Shown in pieces: positions 1-7,851 of a stretch of DNA of 13,995 nt. A model generated the notes under the pieces. That model did not search any database and had not been told where the DNA came from. It worked only from the letters and a program-made list of their open reading frames with translations. Made by a program: the position numbers and the translations under genes. The stretch lies in the NCBI GenBank assembly GCA_947178195.1, contig CAMWXM010000054.1:1-13995 (forward strand). Reading direction: 5' to 3'. Position 1 is the first letter of the stretch. The number at the start of each line of letters is the position of its first letter. The DNA comes from an uncultured Ruminococcus sp. (GTDB taxonomy: Bacteria; Bacillota; Clostridia; Oscillospirales; Ruminococcaceae).

Positions 1-25
1 GGATTATATAATATGGTGAATAAAA

Positions 26-1300
26 ATGAAAAATAATATAATCAAAATTTTTAACGGAGCTAAAGAATGGTGTAAAACCACAGTCGTCATATTTTTTAAA
101 TGGATCATCATTGCCCTTGTTATAGGAGCGGCAGTGGGACTTGTTGCGGCGGCTTTTAACTTTGCATTAACTGAATGCGCCGAAATAAGAAAGGAATATC
201 CGTATATCATACTACTTCTTCCTTTATTCGGTATTGCTATAGCCGGATTTTACAGGCTTTTAAGGTTCAGATCCGATAAGGGTACAAATATGGTTCTTGT
301 TGCAGTAAGAGACGGCGAAAATATGACCTGGAGAAATACGCTTAGTATTTTTGTGGGTTCAGTTCTTACCCATCTGGGCGGCGGTTCAGCAGGCAGAGAG
401 GGAGCGGCTCTCCAGATAGGCGGAAGTATCGGCTCTCAGGTCGGAATATGGCTCAGGCTCAAAGACCATGACCATAGGCTTATAACCATGTGTGGAATGA
501 GCGCAGGATTTTCGGCTCTTTTTGGTACTCCGGCGGCTGCAGCATTTTTTTCCATGGAAGTAATAAGCGTTGGTATAATGCATTATTCTGCTATCGTTCC
601 ATCGGTAATATCGTCAATCGTCGGCATTAAAATTTCCTCTGCATTTGGAGTAAGGGCAGCGAAAATGAATGTAATACTTGACAAGGCAGACGCTGAGGTT
701 TATTTAAAGGCCGCATTGATAGCCGTTTTATGCGGCGTACTCAGTATAATTTTTTGCTATGTGATAAAAAACTCTTCAAGAATTTACAGATATTTTATAA
801 GAAATCCTTATATAAGGATTGCGGTGGGAGGAGCTTTGGTTGCCGCACTTACCTTTGCTGTCGGTACTTTTGATTACAACGGCGCAGGCTCGGAGGTTAT
901 TGCACGTTCTTTTGAAAAAAGAGCCGGTTTTGAGGAATTTATCCTAAAGCTTATTTTTACTGCGCTGACTCTCGGGGCAGGGTATAAGGGCGGAGAAATT
1001 TTGCCGGTATTTTTCGTAGGTTCGGCATTCGGCAGCTTTTTAGCGCCGCTTTTAGGACTTGATTGCTCGCTGGGGGCGGCGATAGGATTATCGGGATTGT
1101 TCTGCGGCGTAACAAATTGTCCGGTAACGGCGGTATTTTTGTGCATAGAGCTTTTCGGAATAAAAAATCTCCCCATATATCTGTTGACATGCGGAATTGC
1201 TTATATGCTTTCTGGATATGAAGGACTTTACAGCGAACAGAAAATAATTTATTCAAAAATAGAGCCTAAATATATAGACAAGAAAGTCGGTAAAAAATGA
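26..1300 (+). CDS. ClC-family anion transporter, probably fluoride/proton (CLC-F) type
   Basis: A 424-residue integral membrane protein of the ClC family, predicted to move halide ions across the cytoplasmic membrane. The segment around residues 86-135 holds GTNM (86-89), then GGGSAGREGAALQIGG with the gating-type Glu at 125. The segment around 312-340 reads TALTLGAGYKGGEILPVFF, with Glu324. From family knowledge, this layout (an Asn-containing stretch in place of GSGIP, GGSAGREG, and GAG[FY]KGGE) is typical of the bacterial CLC-F group, which exports fluoride in exchange for protons, rather than E. coli-type chloride antiporters. That subtype is an inference. About ten hydrophobic segments span the length. 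The start is preceded by a weak GGTGA. The stop overlaps the next start as ATGA, so the gene is translationally coupled to TmcAL. Only 25 bases upstream are visible, so a promoter or fluoride riboswitch cannot be judged. ClC membership is firm. Confidence 0.85.
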   Translation: MKNNIIKIFNGAKEWCKTTVVIFFKWIIIALVIGAAVGLVAAAFNFALTECAEIRKEYPYIILLLPLFGIAIAGFYRLLRFRSDKGTNMVLVAVRDGENMTWRNTLSIFVGSVLTHLGGGSAGREGAALQIGGSIGSQVGIWLRLKDHDHRLITMCGMSAGFSALFGTPAAAAFFSMEVISVGIMHYSAIVPSVISSIVGIKISSAFGVRAAKMNVILDKADAEVYLKAALIAVLCGVLSIIFCYVIKNSSRIYRYFIRNPYIRIAVGGALVAALTFAVGTFDYNGAGSEVIARSFEKRAGFEEFILKLIFTALTLGAGYKGGEILPVFFVGSAFGSFLAPLLGLDCSLGAAIGLSGLFCGVTNCPVTAVFLCIELFGIKNLPIYLLTCGIAYMLSGYEGLYSEQKIIYSKIEPKYIDKKVGKK

Positions 1301-2550
1301 AAATAACAGGTATAATAAGCGAATACAATCCTTTGCATAACGGACACCTTTATCATATTGAAAAAACCCGTGAAAACAACGCTACCCACATAGTTGCAGC
1401 TATGAGCGGAAATTATGTCCAGAGAGGCGAGATTGCCGTAATGGATAAATTTGAGCGTGCTCAGATAGCGGTAAAAAACGGCATTGATCTGGTAATTGAA
1501 ATACCGGTAGTCTATTCCCTTGCTTCTGCTGAATTTTATGCAAGAGGAGCAATATATTTGCTGGACGCTCTGGGCTGTGTGGAAGAGCTTTCCTTCGGCA
1601 GCGAGGTAGGCTCGGTGGCGGAAATAGAACAGGCGGCGGAAATTGCCTGGGAATGTCAGCAGTCGCCGGAACTTGAAGAACTACTGAGAAACGGAATGTC
1701 CTATCCTAACGCTATAAGCAGTATGATAATATCTCAGCACGGCAGAAAGAAGGGTAACAGGATAGCCGATATTCTTGCGTCGCCCAATAATATTCTGGCA
1801 GTTGAATATCTTAAAGCCATAAAATATTTCGGAGCGGATATAAAGCCCTTTACCATACACAGAAAAAGCGTTGCTCATGATTCTATGAAAGTATTGAGCA
1901 ATACGGCAAGCGCCGCTTATATAAGAAAATGTATGGAGGAAAAAACGGATTTTTTCGGACTTGTTCCGGACGAGGTATATAACGCATACAAAAACGCATT
2001 GGATTCGGGAAAAAAATCGGATATGAGAAATCTGGAGCGTATTCTTATTTATAAGCTCCGTACTATTTCTGCGGAGGAGCTTAAAGAAGTACCTGATGTG
2101 GGGCAGGGACTTGAAAACAGAATATTAGAGTGTGCGCCTATGGAAAGCATTGAACAAATTTTGCAGGGAATAAAGACCAAGCGTTATACTATGGCACGTA
2201 TAAAGCGTATACTTTTAAACATGCTGATAGGGGTGAAAAAAAGCGACCTTGAGATACTGCCGCCTTATATACGGGTACTGGCAGTCAATGAGCGTGGAAG
2301 GGATATACTTTCAGCCGCTAAGGAAAACTCAAAAATCCCTTTTGGCTCATCCCTGGCAAGGCTTGCGGCTGAAAGCGACGAGGCAAAGCGTTTTGCAGAG
2401 ATAGAGGCTGCGGCTTCGGATATTTATGCTCTTTCCAAGGAAAAAATAGGCAAGGGAAGATTAGATTATAAAACTAAATTTTCTGTCGAACAGATGAAAG
2501 ATGAAGAGATCAAAAATACAAAAGAGGTTAAAGAAAACGATGAGGTTTAA
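1297..2550 (+). CDS. tmcAL: tRNA(Met) cytidine acetate ligase
   Basis: Residues 1-17 read MKITGIISEYNPLHNGH, the nucleotidyltransferase-type HIGH-like motif (HNGH, 14-17) of the YlbM/TmcAL family. It is followed by SGNYVQRGEIAVMDKFERA and later SFGSEVGS and SNTASAAYIRK. The length (417) is normal for the family. The known family member activates acetate with ATP and transfers acetyl to N4 of the wobble cytidine of elongator tRNA-Met, giving ac4C34; it is the Firmicutes counterpart of TmcA. It acts in the cytoplasm. The start overlaps the end of the ClC gene by 4 bases (ATGA), and the 3' end overlaps the HAD gene by 11 bases, so all appear to be one transcript. MnmA, another wobble-base enzyme, lies two genes downstream. 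The last 15 or so residues are a charged, probably disordered tail. Confidence 0.92.
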   Translation: MKITGIISEYNPLHNGHLYHIEKTRENNATHIVAAMSGNYVQRGEIAVMDKFERAQIAVKNGIDLVIEIPVVYSLASAEFYARGAIYLLDALGCVEELSFGSEVGSVAEIEQAAEIAWECQQSPELEELLRNGMSYPNAISSMIISQHGRKKGNRIADILASPNNILAVEYLKAIKYFGADIKPFTIHRKSVAHDSMKVLSNTASAAYIRKCMEEKTDFFGLVPDEVYNAYKNALDSGKKSDMRNLERILIYKLRTISAEELKEVPDVGQGLENRILECAPMESIEQILQGIKTKRYTMARIKRILLNMLIGVKKSDLEILPPYIRVLAVNERGRDILSAAKENSKIPFGSSLARLAAESDEAKRFAEIEAAASDIYALSKEKIGKGRLDYKTKFSVEQMKDEEIKNTKEVKENDEV

Positions 2551-3196
2551 GGGAATTATTTTCGATCTGGACGGAACGCTTTTAGATTCAATGAGCGTAT
2601 GGGAAAATGTGGACAGAGATTTTCTGGAGGAAAACGGGTGCGTATATTCTCCGGTCGTGTCGGATACCGTAAAGAAAATGACTATTTATGATTCGGCAGA
2701 TTATTTTAAAAGGGAATTTTCTCTTGAGCATTCCTGCGAATACATAATAAACCGTATCGAGGAAATGGTTTCGGAAAAATATTTTTATTCTATTCCGCTG
2801 AAAAATGGCGTATATGAAACGGTAAAAAGGCTGCACGAAGGCGGAATAAAAATGTGCGTTGCAACGGCGACATACAATCGCCTTGCTGAAGCGGCTTTAA
2901 AGCGGCTGGGACTTTATGATATGCTGGATTTTATACTGACCTGCTCGGACGTGGGTTCGGGAAAGGATGATCCTGAAATTTTCCTCAGATCGGCTGAAAA
3001 AATGGGATTTGACATTTCGGAAACAGCAGTAATAGAAGATTCGCTGCATTGTATCGAAACGGCAAAAAAGGCAGATTTTTTTACGATTGGGATATATGAT
3101 ACCATTGCGGAGGGTGAATGGGAAAAAATTTGTGAAATTTCAGATATAGCAGTAAAAAACATAAACGAAATAGAAGATATATTTATGAGAGGATAA
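2540..3196 (+). CDS. HAD-superfamily hydrolase (phosphoglycolate phosphatase / beta-phosphoglucomutase-like)
   Basis: A 218-residue soluble hydrolase. Motif I is FDLDGTLLDS with nucleophile Asp9 and general acid Asp11; motif II is the Thr in CVATATYN; motif III is the Lys in GSGKDDPEIF; motif IV is VIEDSLHCIETAK. A helical cap domain lies between motifs I and II (roughly residues 18-85), which fits subfamily I (phosphoglycolate phosphatase or beta-phosphoglucomutase type). The substrate cannot be read from the sequence. An upstream in-frame ATG at 2501 would add 13 basic residues lying wholly inside TmcAL. I chose 2540 because family members begin just before motif I. A GAGG lies 12 bases ahead, and translation is probably coupled to TmcAL by the 11-base overlap. 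mnmA follows 4 bases after the stop. The position between two tRNA-modification genes might hint at a house-cleaning role, but that is speculation. Confidence 0.85.
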   Translation: MRFKGIIFDLDGTLLDSMSVWENVDRDFLEENGCVYSPVVSDTVKKMTIYDSADYFKREFSLEHSCEYIINRIEEMVSEKYFYSIPLKNGVYETVKRLHEGGIKMCVATATYNRLAEAALKRLGLYDMLDFILTCSDVGSGKDDPEIFLRSAEKMGFDISETAVIEDSLHCIETAKKADFFTIGIYDTIAEGEWEKICEISDIAVKNINEIEDIFMRG

Positions 3197-3200
3197 AAAA

Positions 3201-4268
3201 ATGGCAAAGGTAATGGTTGGCATGAGCGGAGGGGTAGACAGTTCGGTTGCCGCAAAGCTTCTTTCGGACGAAGGATATGACGTGACGGGAGTGACATTAA
3301 AGCTTTTCGACGGTGAGGAAGTTGATGAAAGCGTTCGTACATGCTGTTCTCTTTCTGATGTTGAGGACGCAAGAAATGTGGCTTATAAGCTGGGATTCGA
3401 TCATCTGGTATTTAATTTCAAGGAGGATTTCCACAAAAGTGTTATGGAGTATTTTGTTGACAGCTATCTGCGTGGAGAAACTCCCAACCCCTGTATAGAA
3501 TGCAACAAGCATATTAAATTTGATAAAATGCTCAGAAGAGCGGAAGAGCTTGGATTTGAATATATTTCTACGGGGCATTATGTAAGGCGTGTTTTTGATG
3601 AAAAAAGCGGCAAATATCAGCTGGTAAGACCTGCCGACCGCTCGAAAGACCAGACCTATGTGCTTTACGGCATTACTCAATATCAGCTTTCAAAAACGCT
3701 GTTTCCTCTGGGTGGACTAAATAAATCTCAGGTAAGGGAAATAGCGGAAAAGTCAGGACTTGTAAACTCAAAAAAGCCTGATAGTCAGGATATATGCTTT
3801 GTGCCAGACGGCGATTATGCGGGATTTATTTCAAAAAATTCAGACGCCGTTCTGAAATGCGGAGACTTTCTTAATACTTCGGGAGAAAAAATCGGAACCC
3901 ACAAAGGAGTTATCCATTATACTGTGGGTCAGCGTAAGGGACTGGGAATATCCCTTGGAAAGCCTGCTTATGTAATAGAAAAGGACGCTTTAAAAAATAC
4001 AGTGACCATCGGCGATGAAAAGTATCTTTATAAAAATGAGATAGAGGTTTATGATCTGAACTGGATATCGGGAGAACAGCTTTCCGCACCTTTAAATGTT
4101 ACTGCGAAAACCAGATACAGTCAGACGGAAGCGGAGGCTGAAATTTATCCGCTTGACGGCGGAAACGTAAGGGTGATTTTTAAAAATCCTCAGAGAGCGC
4201 CTGCAAAAGGACAAGCAGCAGTGTTTTATAACGGAGATATTCTGCTTGGAGGGGGTACCATTAAATGA
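3201..4268 (+). CDS. mnmA: tRNA-specific 2-thiouridylase MnmA
   Basis: A 355-residue enzyme that thiolates U34 of tRNAs for Lys, Glu and Gln in the cytoplasm, taking sulfur from a cysteine desulfurase relay and using ATP. The N-terminal PP-loop is MSGGVDSSVAAKLL (residues 8-21). The catalytic Cys98 lies in TPNPCIECNKHIKFD, and the second catalytic Cys199 in DSQDICFVPDGDY; both cysteines of the persulfide/disulfide mechanism are present. HYTVGQRKGLG and the C-terminal beta-barrel region are also intact. Length is normal. The start has a GAGAGGA sequence about 8 bases upstream and sits 4 bases after the HAD gene, so it is the last gene of the 26-4268 operon. No dedicated cysteine desulfurase is beside it in this window. 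I see no convincing hairpin plus T-tract terminator in the 83 bases before the next promoter. Confidence 0.96.
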   Translation: MAKVMVGMSGGVDSSVAAKLLSDEGYDVTGVTLKLFDGEEVDESVRTCCSLSDVEDARNVAYKLGFDHLVFNFKEDFHKSVMEYFVDSYLRGETPNPCIECNKHIKFDKMLRRAEELGFEYISTGHYVRRVFDEKSGKYQLVRPADRSKDQTYVLYGITQYQLSKTLFPLGGLNKSQVREIAEKSGLVNSKKPDSQDICFVPDGDYAGFISKNSDAVLKCGDFLNTSGEKIGTHKGVIHYTVGQRKGLGISLGKPAYVIEKDALKNTVTIGDEKYLYKNEIEVYDLNWISGEQLSAPLNVTAKTRYSQTEAEAEIYPLDGGNVRVIFKNPQRAPAKGQAAVFYNGDILLGGGTIK

Positions 4269-4351
4269 GTAAATAAGGTGCATTATATGTGAATTGTGCT
4301 GAGTTGACTAAAAAGTGTCTGAATTCCCATTGTTTTTATGCGGTTTTGCTA

Positions 4352-4380
4352 TTGACAAAATCAAAATAAAATGTTAAAGT
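4352..4380 (+). promoter_or_regulatory. Sigma-A-type promoter of the sortase operon
   Basis: A perfect -35 TTGACA (4352-4357) is followed after 17 bases by TAAAGT (4375-4380), a 4/6 match to the -10 consensus. Transcription would start near 4387, just before the leader hairpin. The interval from the mnmA stop (4268) to here holds no gene and no clear terminator. Confidence 0.65.
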
Positions 4381-4387
4381 TTAAATA

Positions 4388-4421
4388 GTACATATATGAC
4401 TTATAAATGATAAATATGTAC
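4388..4421 (+). promoter_or_regulatory. Leader stem-loop at the 5' end of the sortase operon mRNA
   Basis: The arms GTACATAT (4388-4395) and ATATGTAC (4414-4421) form a perfect 8-bp stem. Inside it TTAT (4401-4404) can pair with ATAA (4410-4413), leaving a 5-base bulge on one side and the loop AAATG. With the predicted start near 4387, this stem sits at the extreme 5' end of the mRNA, where it could protect the transcript from decay. As DNA it could instead be an operator dyad just downstream of the promoter. There is no T-tract, so it is not a terminator. Confidence 0.45.
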
Positions 4422-4459
4422 GACGAGTTATTATTTTTAGAAAAATATGGAGGTTTCTC

Positions 4460-5119
4460 ATGAAAAATAAAATTAAATCTATCGCAGCCGCTGTTGCAGC
4501 AACTGCACTTCTTGGTACAATGTCTATGAGCGTTTCAGCAACTACAGTTGATGATGTCGTTGCTGCGGCAAGAGGTGCTGGATTTCTGGAGGAATATGTT
4601 CAGACCCTTCAGAATTTTCTGAATACATCGCATTATACTTCCTCTCAGTATGATACTATGATAGGAATGCTTTCAAGTGCAGGAGATGATATGGACGAAA
4701 TAGCTATGCAGTATTTCGGAAAGACTGTTGCACAAATGAAGGGTGAGGCTCAGGACGAAGCCGACAAGACAGGCAAACCAGTGGACGATTCATTTTTAGT
4801 GGATATCGTAGACCAAATGAAGGACGAGGACGTTATAAACATAGTTAATAAAATAATCGAAACGGGCAAGGATCTTGGACTTGATATTACCGCTGAAAAG
4901 AAAGGCGATAAAAATTATATTATAACAGTAAAGGATAAGGACGGTAACATACAACTGGTAACTCCTGTAGGAAAGCTTATAGACAGAACAGGGTACGCTG
5001 AAAATGTAAGCGGCACTGATGAGGTAAACGGCGCTATGGCCGTATCGGTTGCGGTTACTGCCGCAGGATGCGCAGGAGCGCTGGCTCTTATGCTGAAACT
5101 CAGGAAAAATGAGGAATAA
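4460..5119 (+). CDS. Secreted protein with C-terminal membrane anchor; candidate sortase substrate
   Basis: A 219-residue protein I do not recognise as a named family. It has a clear signal peptide: a Lys-rich start, a hydrophobic core, and a likely cleavage after SVSA (residue 27). The mature part is acidic and helical with no obvious enzyme motif (28-175). A hydrophobic helix at 191-212 is followed by the basic tail KLRKNEE. This signal-anchor-basic-tail layout matches cell-wall-anchored proteins, and the next gene is a sortase. No LPxTG or NPxTG is present. The closest candidates are IDRTG (174-178), with Asp where Pro is expected, and NVSGTDE (182-188). A very good ribosome binding site, GGAGG (4449-4453), lies 6 bases before the ATG. 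It is the first gene of a three-gene operon. It may equally be a bitopic membrane protein that is never sorted. Confidence 0.75.
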   Translation: MKNKIKSIAAAVAATALLGTMSMSVSATTVDDVVAAARGAGFLEEYVQTLQNFLNTSHYTSSQYDTMIGMLSSAGDDMDEIAMQYFGKTVAQMKGEAQDEADKTGKPVDDSFLVDIVDQMKDEDVINIVNKIIETGKDLGLDITAEKKGDKNYIITVKDKDGNIQLVTPVGKLIDRTGYAENVSGTDEVNGAMAVSVAVTAAGCAGALALMLKLRKNEE

Positions 5120-5121
5120 AA

Positions 5122-5754
5122 ATGTCTAAAAAAAACGTGAAGCTTATGATTGCTACACCTTTTGTTATGCTGGCGGTATGCGGCGGTATTATAGTCGGCA
5201 CGGGAGCTGTTCCGGTACAGAAAATCTCCAAAGCTTTGGAAGTTGTATTTTCAGCCGATTCGTCGCATGGAAAAATCAGTGAAATAAAATACACTGAAAA
5301 AGAAGTAGAATCTCAGCTTGATGATGGAAATAAAATAGTATATCCGTCCTTTGGCTTGCAGTATGCAACCTTAAAAATAGATTCTATCGACCTGGAAGCT
5401 CCGGTTATTTTCGGAAGCAGCGAGGAGTTACTTCAGCAGGGTGTATGTCAGTATATAGGCTCGGTGGTTATCGGTGAAAAGGGTAATGTTGTTCTTGACG
5501 CTCACTGCAATACCTTCTTTCTGAATCTTGGCGATGTGAAGGCTGGAGATGAGATAGTTCTGACTACTTCTTACGGTGAATTTAAATATAAAATGACAGA
5601 GAGCAAGCTGTTTAAGGAAACGGATAACTCCCTTATTTCGCCGACTAAGGACGACCGCCTGACACTTTACACCTGCTATGGAAATCTTCTCGGACCTACT
5701 GAGGACAGACTTGCAGTCATATGTGAGCTTGTTGAAAAGAAGTTTTATAATTGA
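5122..5754 (+). CDS. Sortase, class D-like
   Basis: A 210-residue membrane-anchored transpeptidase with an N-terminal hydrophobic segment (about 6-30) and an extracellular sortase barrel (about 70-205). All three catalytic residues are visible: His128 in LDAHCNTFF (usually AGHRxTFF), Cys185 in LTLYTCYG (TLxTC signature) and Arg196 in TEDRLAVICEL. The small size, lack of a C-terminal helix, and wording of the GDEIVLTTSYGEFKYKMTE strand suggest class D (or A/D-like); the class call is tentative. The enzyme would cleave a sorting motif in a secreted substrate and link it to the cell wall. It starts 2 bases after the stop of the preceding secreted protein and uses the GAGGA at that gene's end as ribosome binding site, which makes the upstream product the obvious candidate substrate or partner. 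Confidence 0.9.
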   Translation: MSKKNVKLMIATPFVMLAVCGGIIVGTGAVPVQKISKALEVVFSADSSHGKISEIKYTEKEVESQLDDGNKIVYPSFGLQYATLKIDSIDLEAPVIFGSSEELLQQGVCQYIGSVVIGEKGNVVLDAHCNTFFLNLGDVKAGDEIVLTTSYGEFKYKMTESKLFKETDNSLISPTKDDRLTLYTCYGNLLGPTEDRLAVICELVEKKFYN

Positions 5755-5772
5755 TGAAAGGATATAGGATCA

Positions 5773-6645
5773 ATGAAAATAACAGAAAAATATGTTCCGA
5801 ATCTTATCCTATCTATCCTTCTTGTTTTTTCTCTGATAGGTACTGCCGCAGCTATGATAGCAAAATATTATATCATTAGTGAAGATACCTTTATGGAAAA
5901 TGTTGATGAAAATAATATTGCTGAGCTGACTTATAATGAAATAGAAAAATATTTCAATGGCAGCGAAGCGTATTCGGGAATACCTGCCGATGTCTACATG
6001 TCGGCAATAACCAAAGAGGATATAGCCACTATTATTAATATTAAAATTTCAGAAAATCTTTCTCTTATTACAAATTTTGATAAAGTTCCGATGGAGCCTA
6101 TAAGCTATGAAAATCTTGAAAGAAGTATTTCCGATTACTTTGATAAGTTTGCACATGAAAACAATGTTGAAATAAACGACGATTATAATAATCAGCTGAA
6201 GAAAACTATTGATACGGCTATAAGCGAAGTTGATGAATTTTGCGACGTATATATGCTGGATTTTATGTATAAAAAAAATATAATCGACAAGGCGGCGGAT
6301 ATTTATATTTATATTGACCCGATAATGTATATTTTTATGGGGCTTTCCGTTTTGTGCATCATACTTATATGCGGAATTTCACGAAAAAAAATCAGAAACG
6401 CTTTTTATTGGATATCAATGTCGCTGATATGTTCTTCCGCACTCATGCTGCTGCCTACTCTTTATGTTAAATTTTCGGGTTTGGCGGAAAGATTTATAAT
6501 AAGAAACGAGACTATTTATACGGCAATCACAAGTCTTATATCAAAAGTGTTGAACACAATGTGTGTGACGGAACTGGTTATGCTTGCAGTGGGAGCTGTG
6601 TTGGTTATTTTGTGTGCGGTGACGTCAAAGAAAGATGAGGAATAA
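5773..6645 (+). CDS. Membrane protein of unknown function in the sortase operon
   Basis: I do not recognise this 290-residue protein. It has an N-terminal membrane helix (about 10-30), an acidic mostly helical domain predicted outside the cell (about 35-180), then three more helices (about 184-202, 209-229 and 263-283) and a short charged tail KKDEE. The connecting loop after helix 2 is basic (SRKKIR), which places it inside by the positive-inside rule. No enzyme motif, zinc site or sorting signal is seen. It starts 18 bases after the sortase stop with AAAGGA and AGGAT sequences upstream, and is the last gene before a strong terminator. The operon position suggests it assists or depends on the sortase, but nothing in the protein itself proves that. 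Confidence 0.75.
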   Translation: MKITEKYVPNLILSILLVFSLIGTAAAMIAKYYIISEDTFMENVDENNIAELTYNEIEKYFNGSEAYSGIPADVYMSAITKEDIATIINIKISENLSLITNFDKVPMEPISYENLERSISDYFDKFAHENNVEINDDYNNQLKKTIDTAISEVDEFCDVYMLDFMYKKNIIDKAADIYIYIDPIMYIFMGLSVLCIILICGISRKKIRNAFYWISMSLICSSALMLLPTLYVKFSGLAERFIIRNETIYTAITSLISKVLNTMCVTELVMLAVGAVLVILCAVTSKKDEE

Positions 6646-6674
6646 AAAATTCTTCAGATGAAATTTAACAAATC

Positions 6675-6713
6675 AAGGCAATATCGTTTGAATTACGGTA
6701 TTGCTTTTTTTTT
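6675..6713 (+). terminator. Intrinsic terminator of the sortase operon
   Basis: GCAATATCG (6678-6686) pairs with CGGTATTGC (6696-6704), a 9-bp stem with one G-U pair and a 9-base loop, followed directly by nine T residues (6705-6713). It ends transcription 30 to 70 bases after the stop of the membrane protein gene. Confidence 0.92.
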
Positions 6714-6741
6714 GAAAATATAGTATAATGAATAGTATAAT
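6712..6741 (+). promoter_or_regulatory. Promoter of the TPR protein gene
   Basis: TTGAAA (6712-6717), an 18-base spacer and a perfect TATAAT (6736-6741). The -10 element is duplicated: AGTATAAT also occurs 12 bases earlier (6722-6729). The -35 begins inside the T-run of the preceding terminator. The start codon is 57 bases downstream of the -10, with GGAG (6788-6791) 7 bases before the ATG. Confidence 0.75.
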
Positions 6742-6798
6742 AAACTAAACCGTTTAAATATTTTATGCGGTGTGATATTTTAAGAATGGAGTAGAATT

Positions 6799-7851
6799 AT
6801 GGTTAATAATATAATAGAAGAAATAAAGAATAATCTTACCGGAGAGGTTATGGCTGATGCAACCTATCTCAACCAACAGGCTATAAAATATCGTCATCAT
6901 GAAAATGCGGAAGAAATATTAAAGGCATTGAGCGAGCTTTCATTTGAAATATTGCCGGAAGATAAAAAGCAGTATCTTAAAGATACTATGTTTATCGGGG
7001 ATAAGCGTGTGGATCAGGTTTTCAATCAAGCAAACGAGCTTTTTAAAGAACGTAAGCTTGAGGAAGCGGTTGAACTGATGAAAAAAATCGAGGAAAAAGC
7101 CGATAAATTTTTAGAGAATCCCGATAATCAGAATCAGTATTCTTTCAGAAACAGATTTGACGAATACCTTTTCAGAGAACTCTTCAAGCCTGAAAAGGAA
7201 TTTGGAAGAACGCCTTTTGATTTTTGCATGTATCTTACAGCTTATGGCTATATTCTTGTTGAAATGGGTAGGGGCAGAGAAGCAATACCAATATTGGAAA
7301 AGGCTATCAAATTCAATCCCGTTAATACAGGTTCAAGATTTGAACTTATTGAAACATATAAAATGCTTCACGAGCCTGCAAAACAGCTTTATACCATCAG
7401 GGAAACCCTCCCTATGGCTTCTACCCCTGAAGAGATAGCAAGATGCTTATGCGATCTGGGATACTATTGTGTAGAAATAAAGGATTATGACTCGGCAGTA
7501 GCTTTTTATTATACAAGCATGCTTTATGCGCCTAACGACCGTGTTACCGGCGAATTGCAGCATATAGCTATGCTTAAAGGAAAACAGATAGACCCACCTG
7601 AAAAACAGGATATTGATAGTGCATATTCTAAATATAAAATAAAGGACGTTCCTAACCCGGTGGTTATAAATATGGCTTATTCTCTGGGGGAATACTGCGT
7701 AGAGCATAATGCTCATCCACAGGAATCTCTGTATTATTATAGTATTGCCTATAATCTCACAAGAGATGAAAAGATCAAGGAAAAGCTTGATAGGCTTGTT
7801 GAAGAGGCTAAGGCTCTTGCAGAAAAACAGAAGAAAGATGATGAGAAATAA
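6799..7851 (+). CDS. Tetratricopeptide repeat (TPR) protein
   Basis: A 350-residue soluble protein with no signal peptide or membrane helix, so probably cytoplasmic and a scaffold for protein-protein contacts. TPR-like helical pairs can be recognised around residues 154-190 (MGRGREAIPILEKAIKFNP), 210-250 (LGYYCVEIKDYDSAVAFYYTSMLYAPND) and 290-345 (LGEYCVEHNAHPQESLYYYSIAY). The N-terminal half is also helical but less clearly repetitive. It ends in a Lys-rich tail. It has its own promoter and a GGAG ribosome binding site. Its last codons overlap a small membrane-protein ORF, and a hybrid histidine kinase follows with no terminator seen between, so the three may be co-transcribed. The specific function is unknown; similar genes in Clostridia are usually annotated only as TPR proteins. 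Confidence 0.85.
   Translation: MVNNIIEEIKNNLTGEVMADATYLNQQAIKYRHHENAEEILKALSELSFEILPEDKKQYLKDTMFIGDKRVDQVFNQANELFKERKLEEAVELMKKIEEKADKFLENPDNQNQYSFRNRFDEYLFRELFKPEKEFGRTPFDFCMYLTAYGYILVEMGRGREAIPILEKAIKFNPVNTGSRFELIETYKMLHEPAKQLYTIRETLPMASTPEEIARCLCDLGYYCVEIKDYDSAVAFYYTSMLYAPNDRVTGELQHIAMLKGKQIDPPEKQDIDSAYSKYKIKDVPNPVVINMAYSLGEYCVEHNAHPQESLYYYSIAYNLTRDEKIKEKLDRLVEEAKALAEKQKKDDEK

Noticed and set aside
874..1256. Two overlapping minus-strand ORFs of about 100 codons inside the ClC gene
   Set aside because: They lie opposite a clearly conserved coding sequence, have no ribosome binding site of note and encode low-complexity, non-family-like proteins.
2501..2539. Upstream in-frame start for the HAD gene
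   Set aside because: It would add 13 basic residues fully inside TmcAL, while family members begin just before the DxDGT motif.
2914..3372. 152-codon minus-strand ORF across the HAD/mnmA junction
   Set aside because: It is antisense to two solid genes, with a Ser- and Pro-rich composition typical of a shadow frame.
4302..4330. Second TTGACT promoter upstream of the sortase operon
   Set aside because: There is no -10-like hexamer at 15-19 bases downstream.
7157..7438. 93-codon plus-strand ORF inside the TPR gene
   Set aside because: Out-of-frame reading of the TPR coding sequence without its own start signals.
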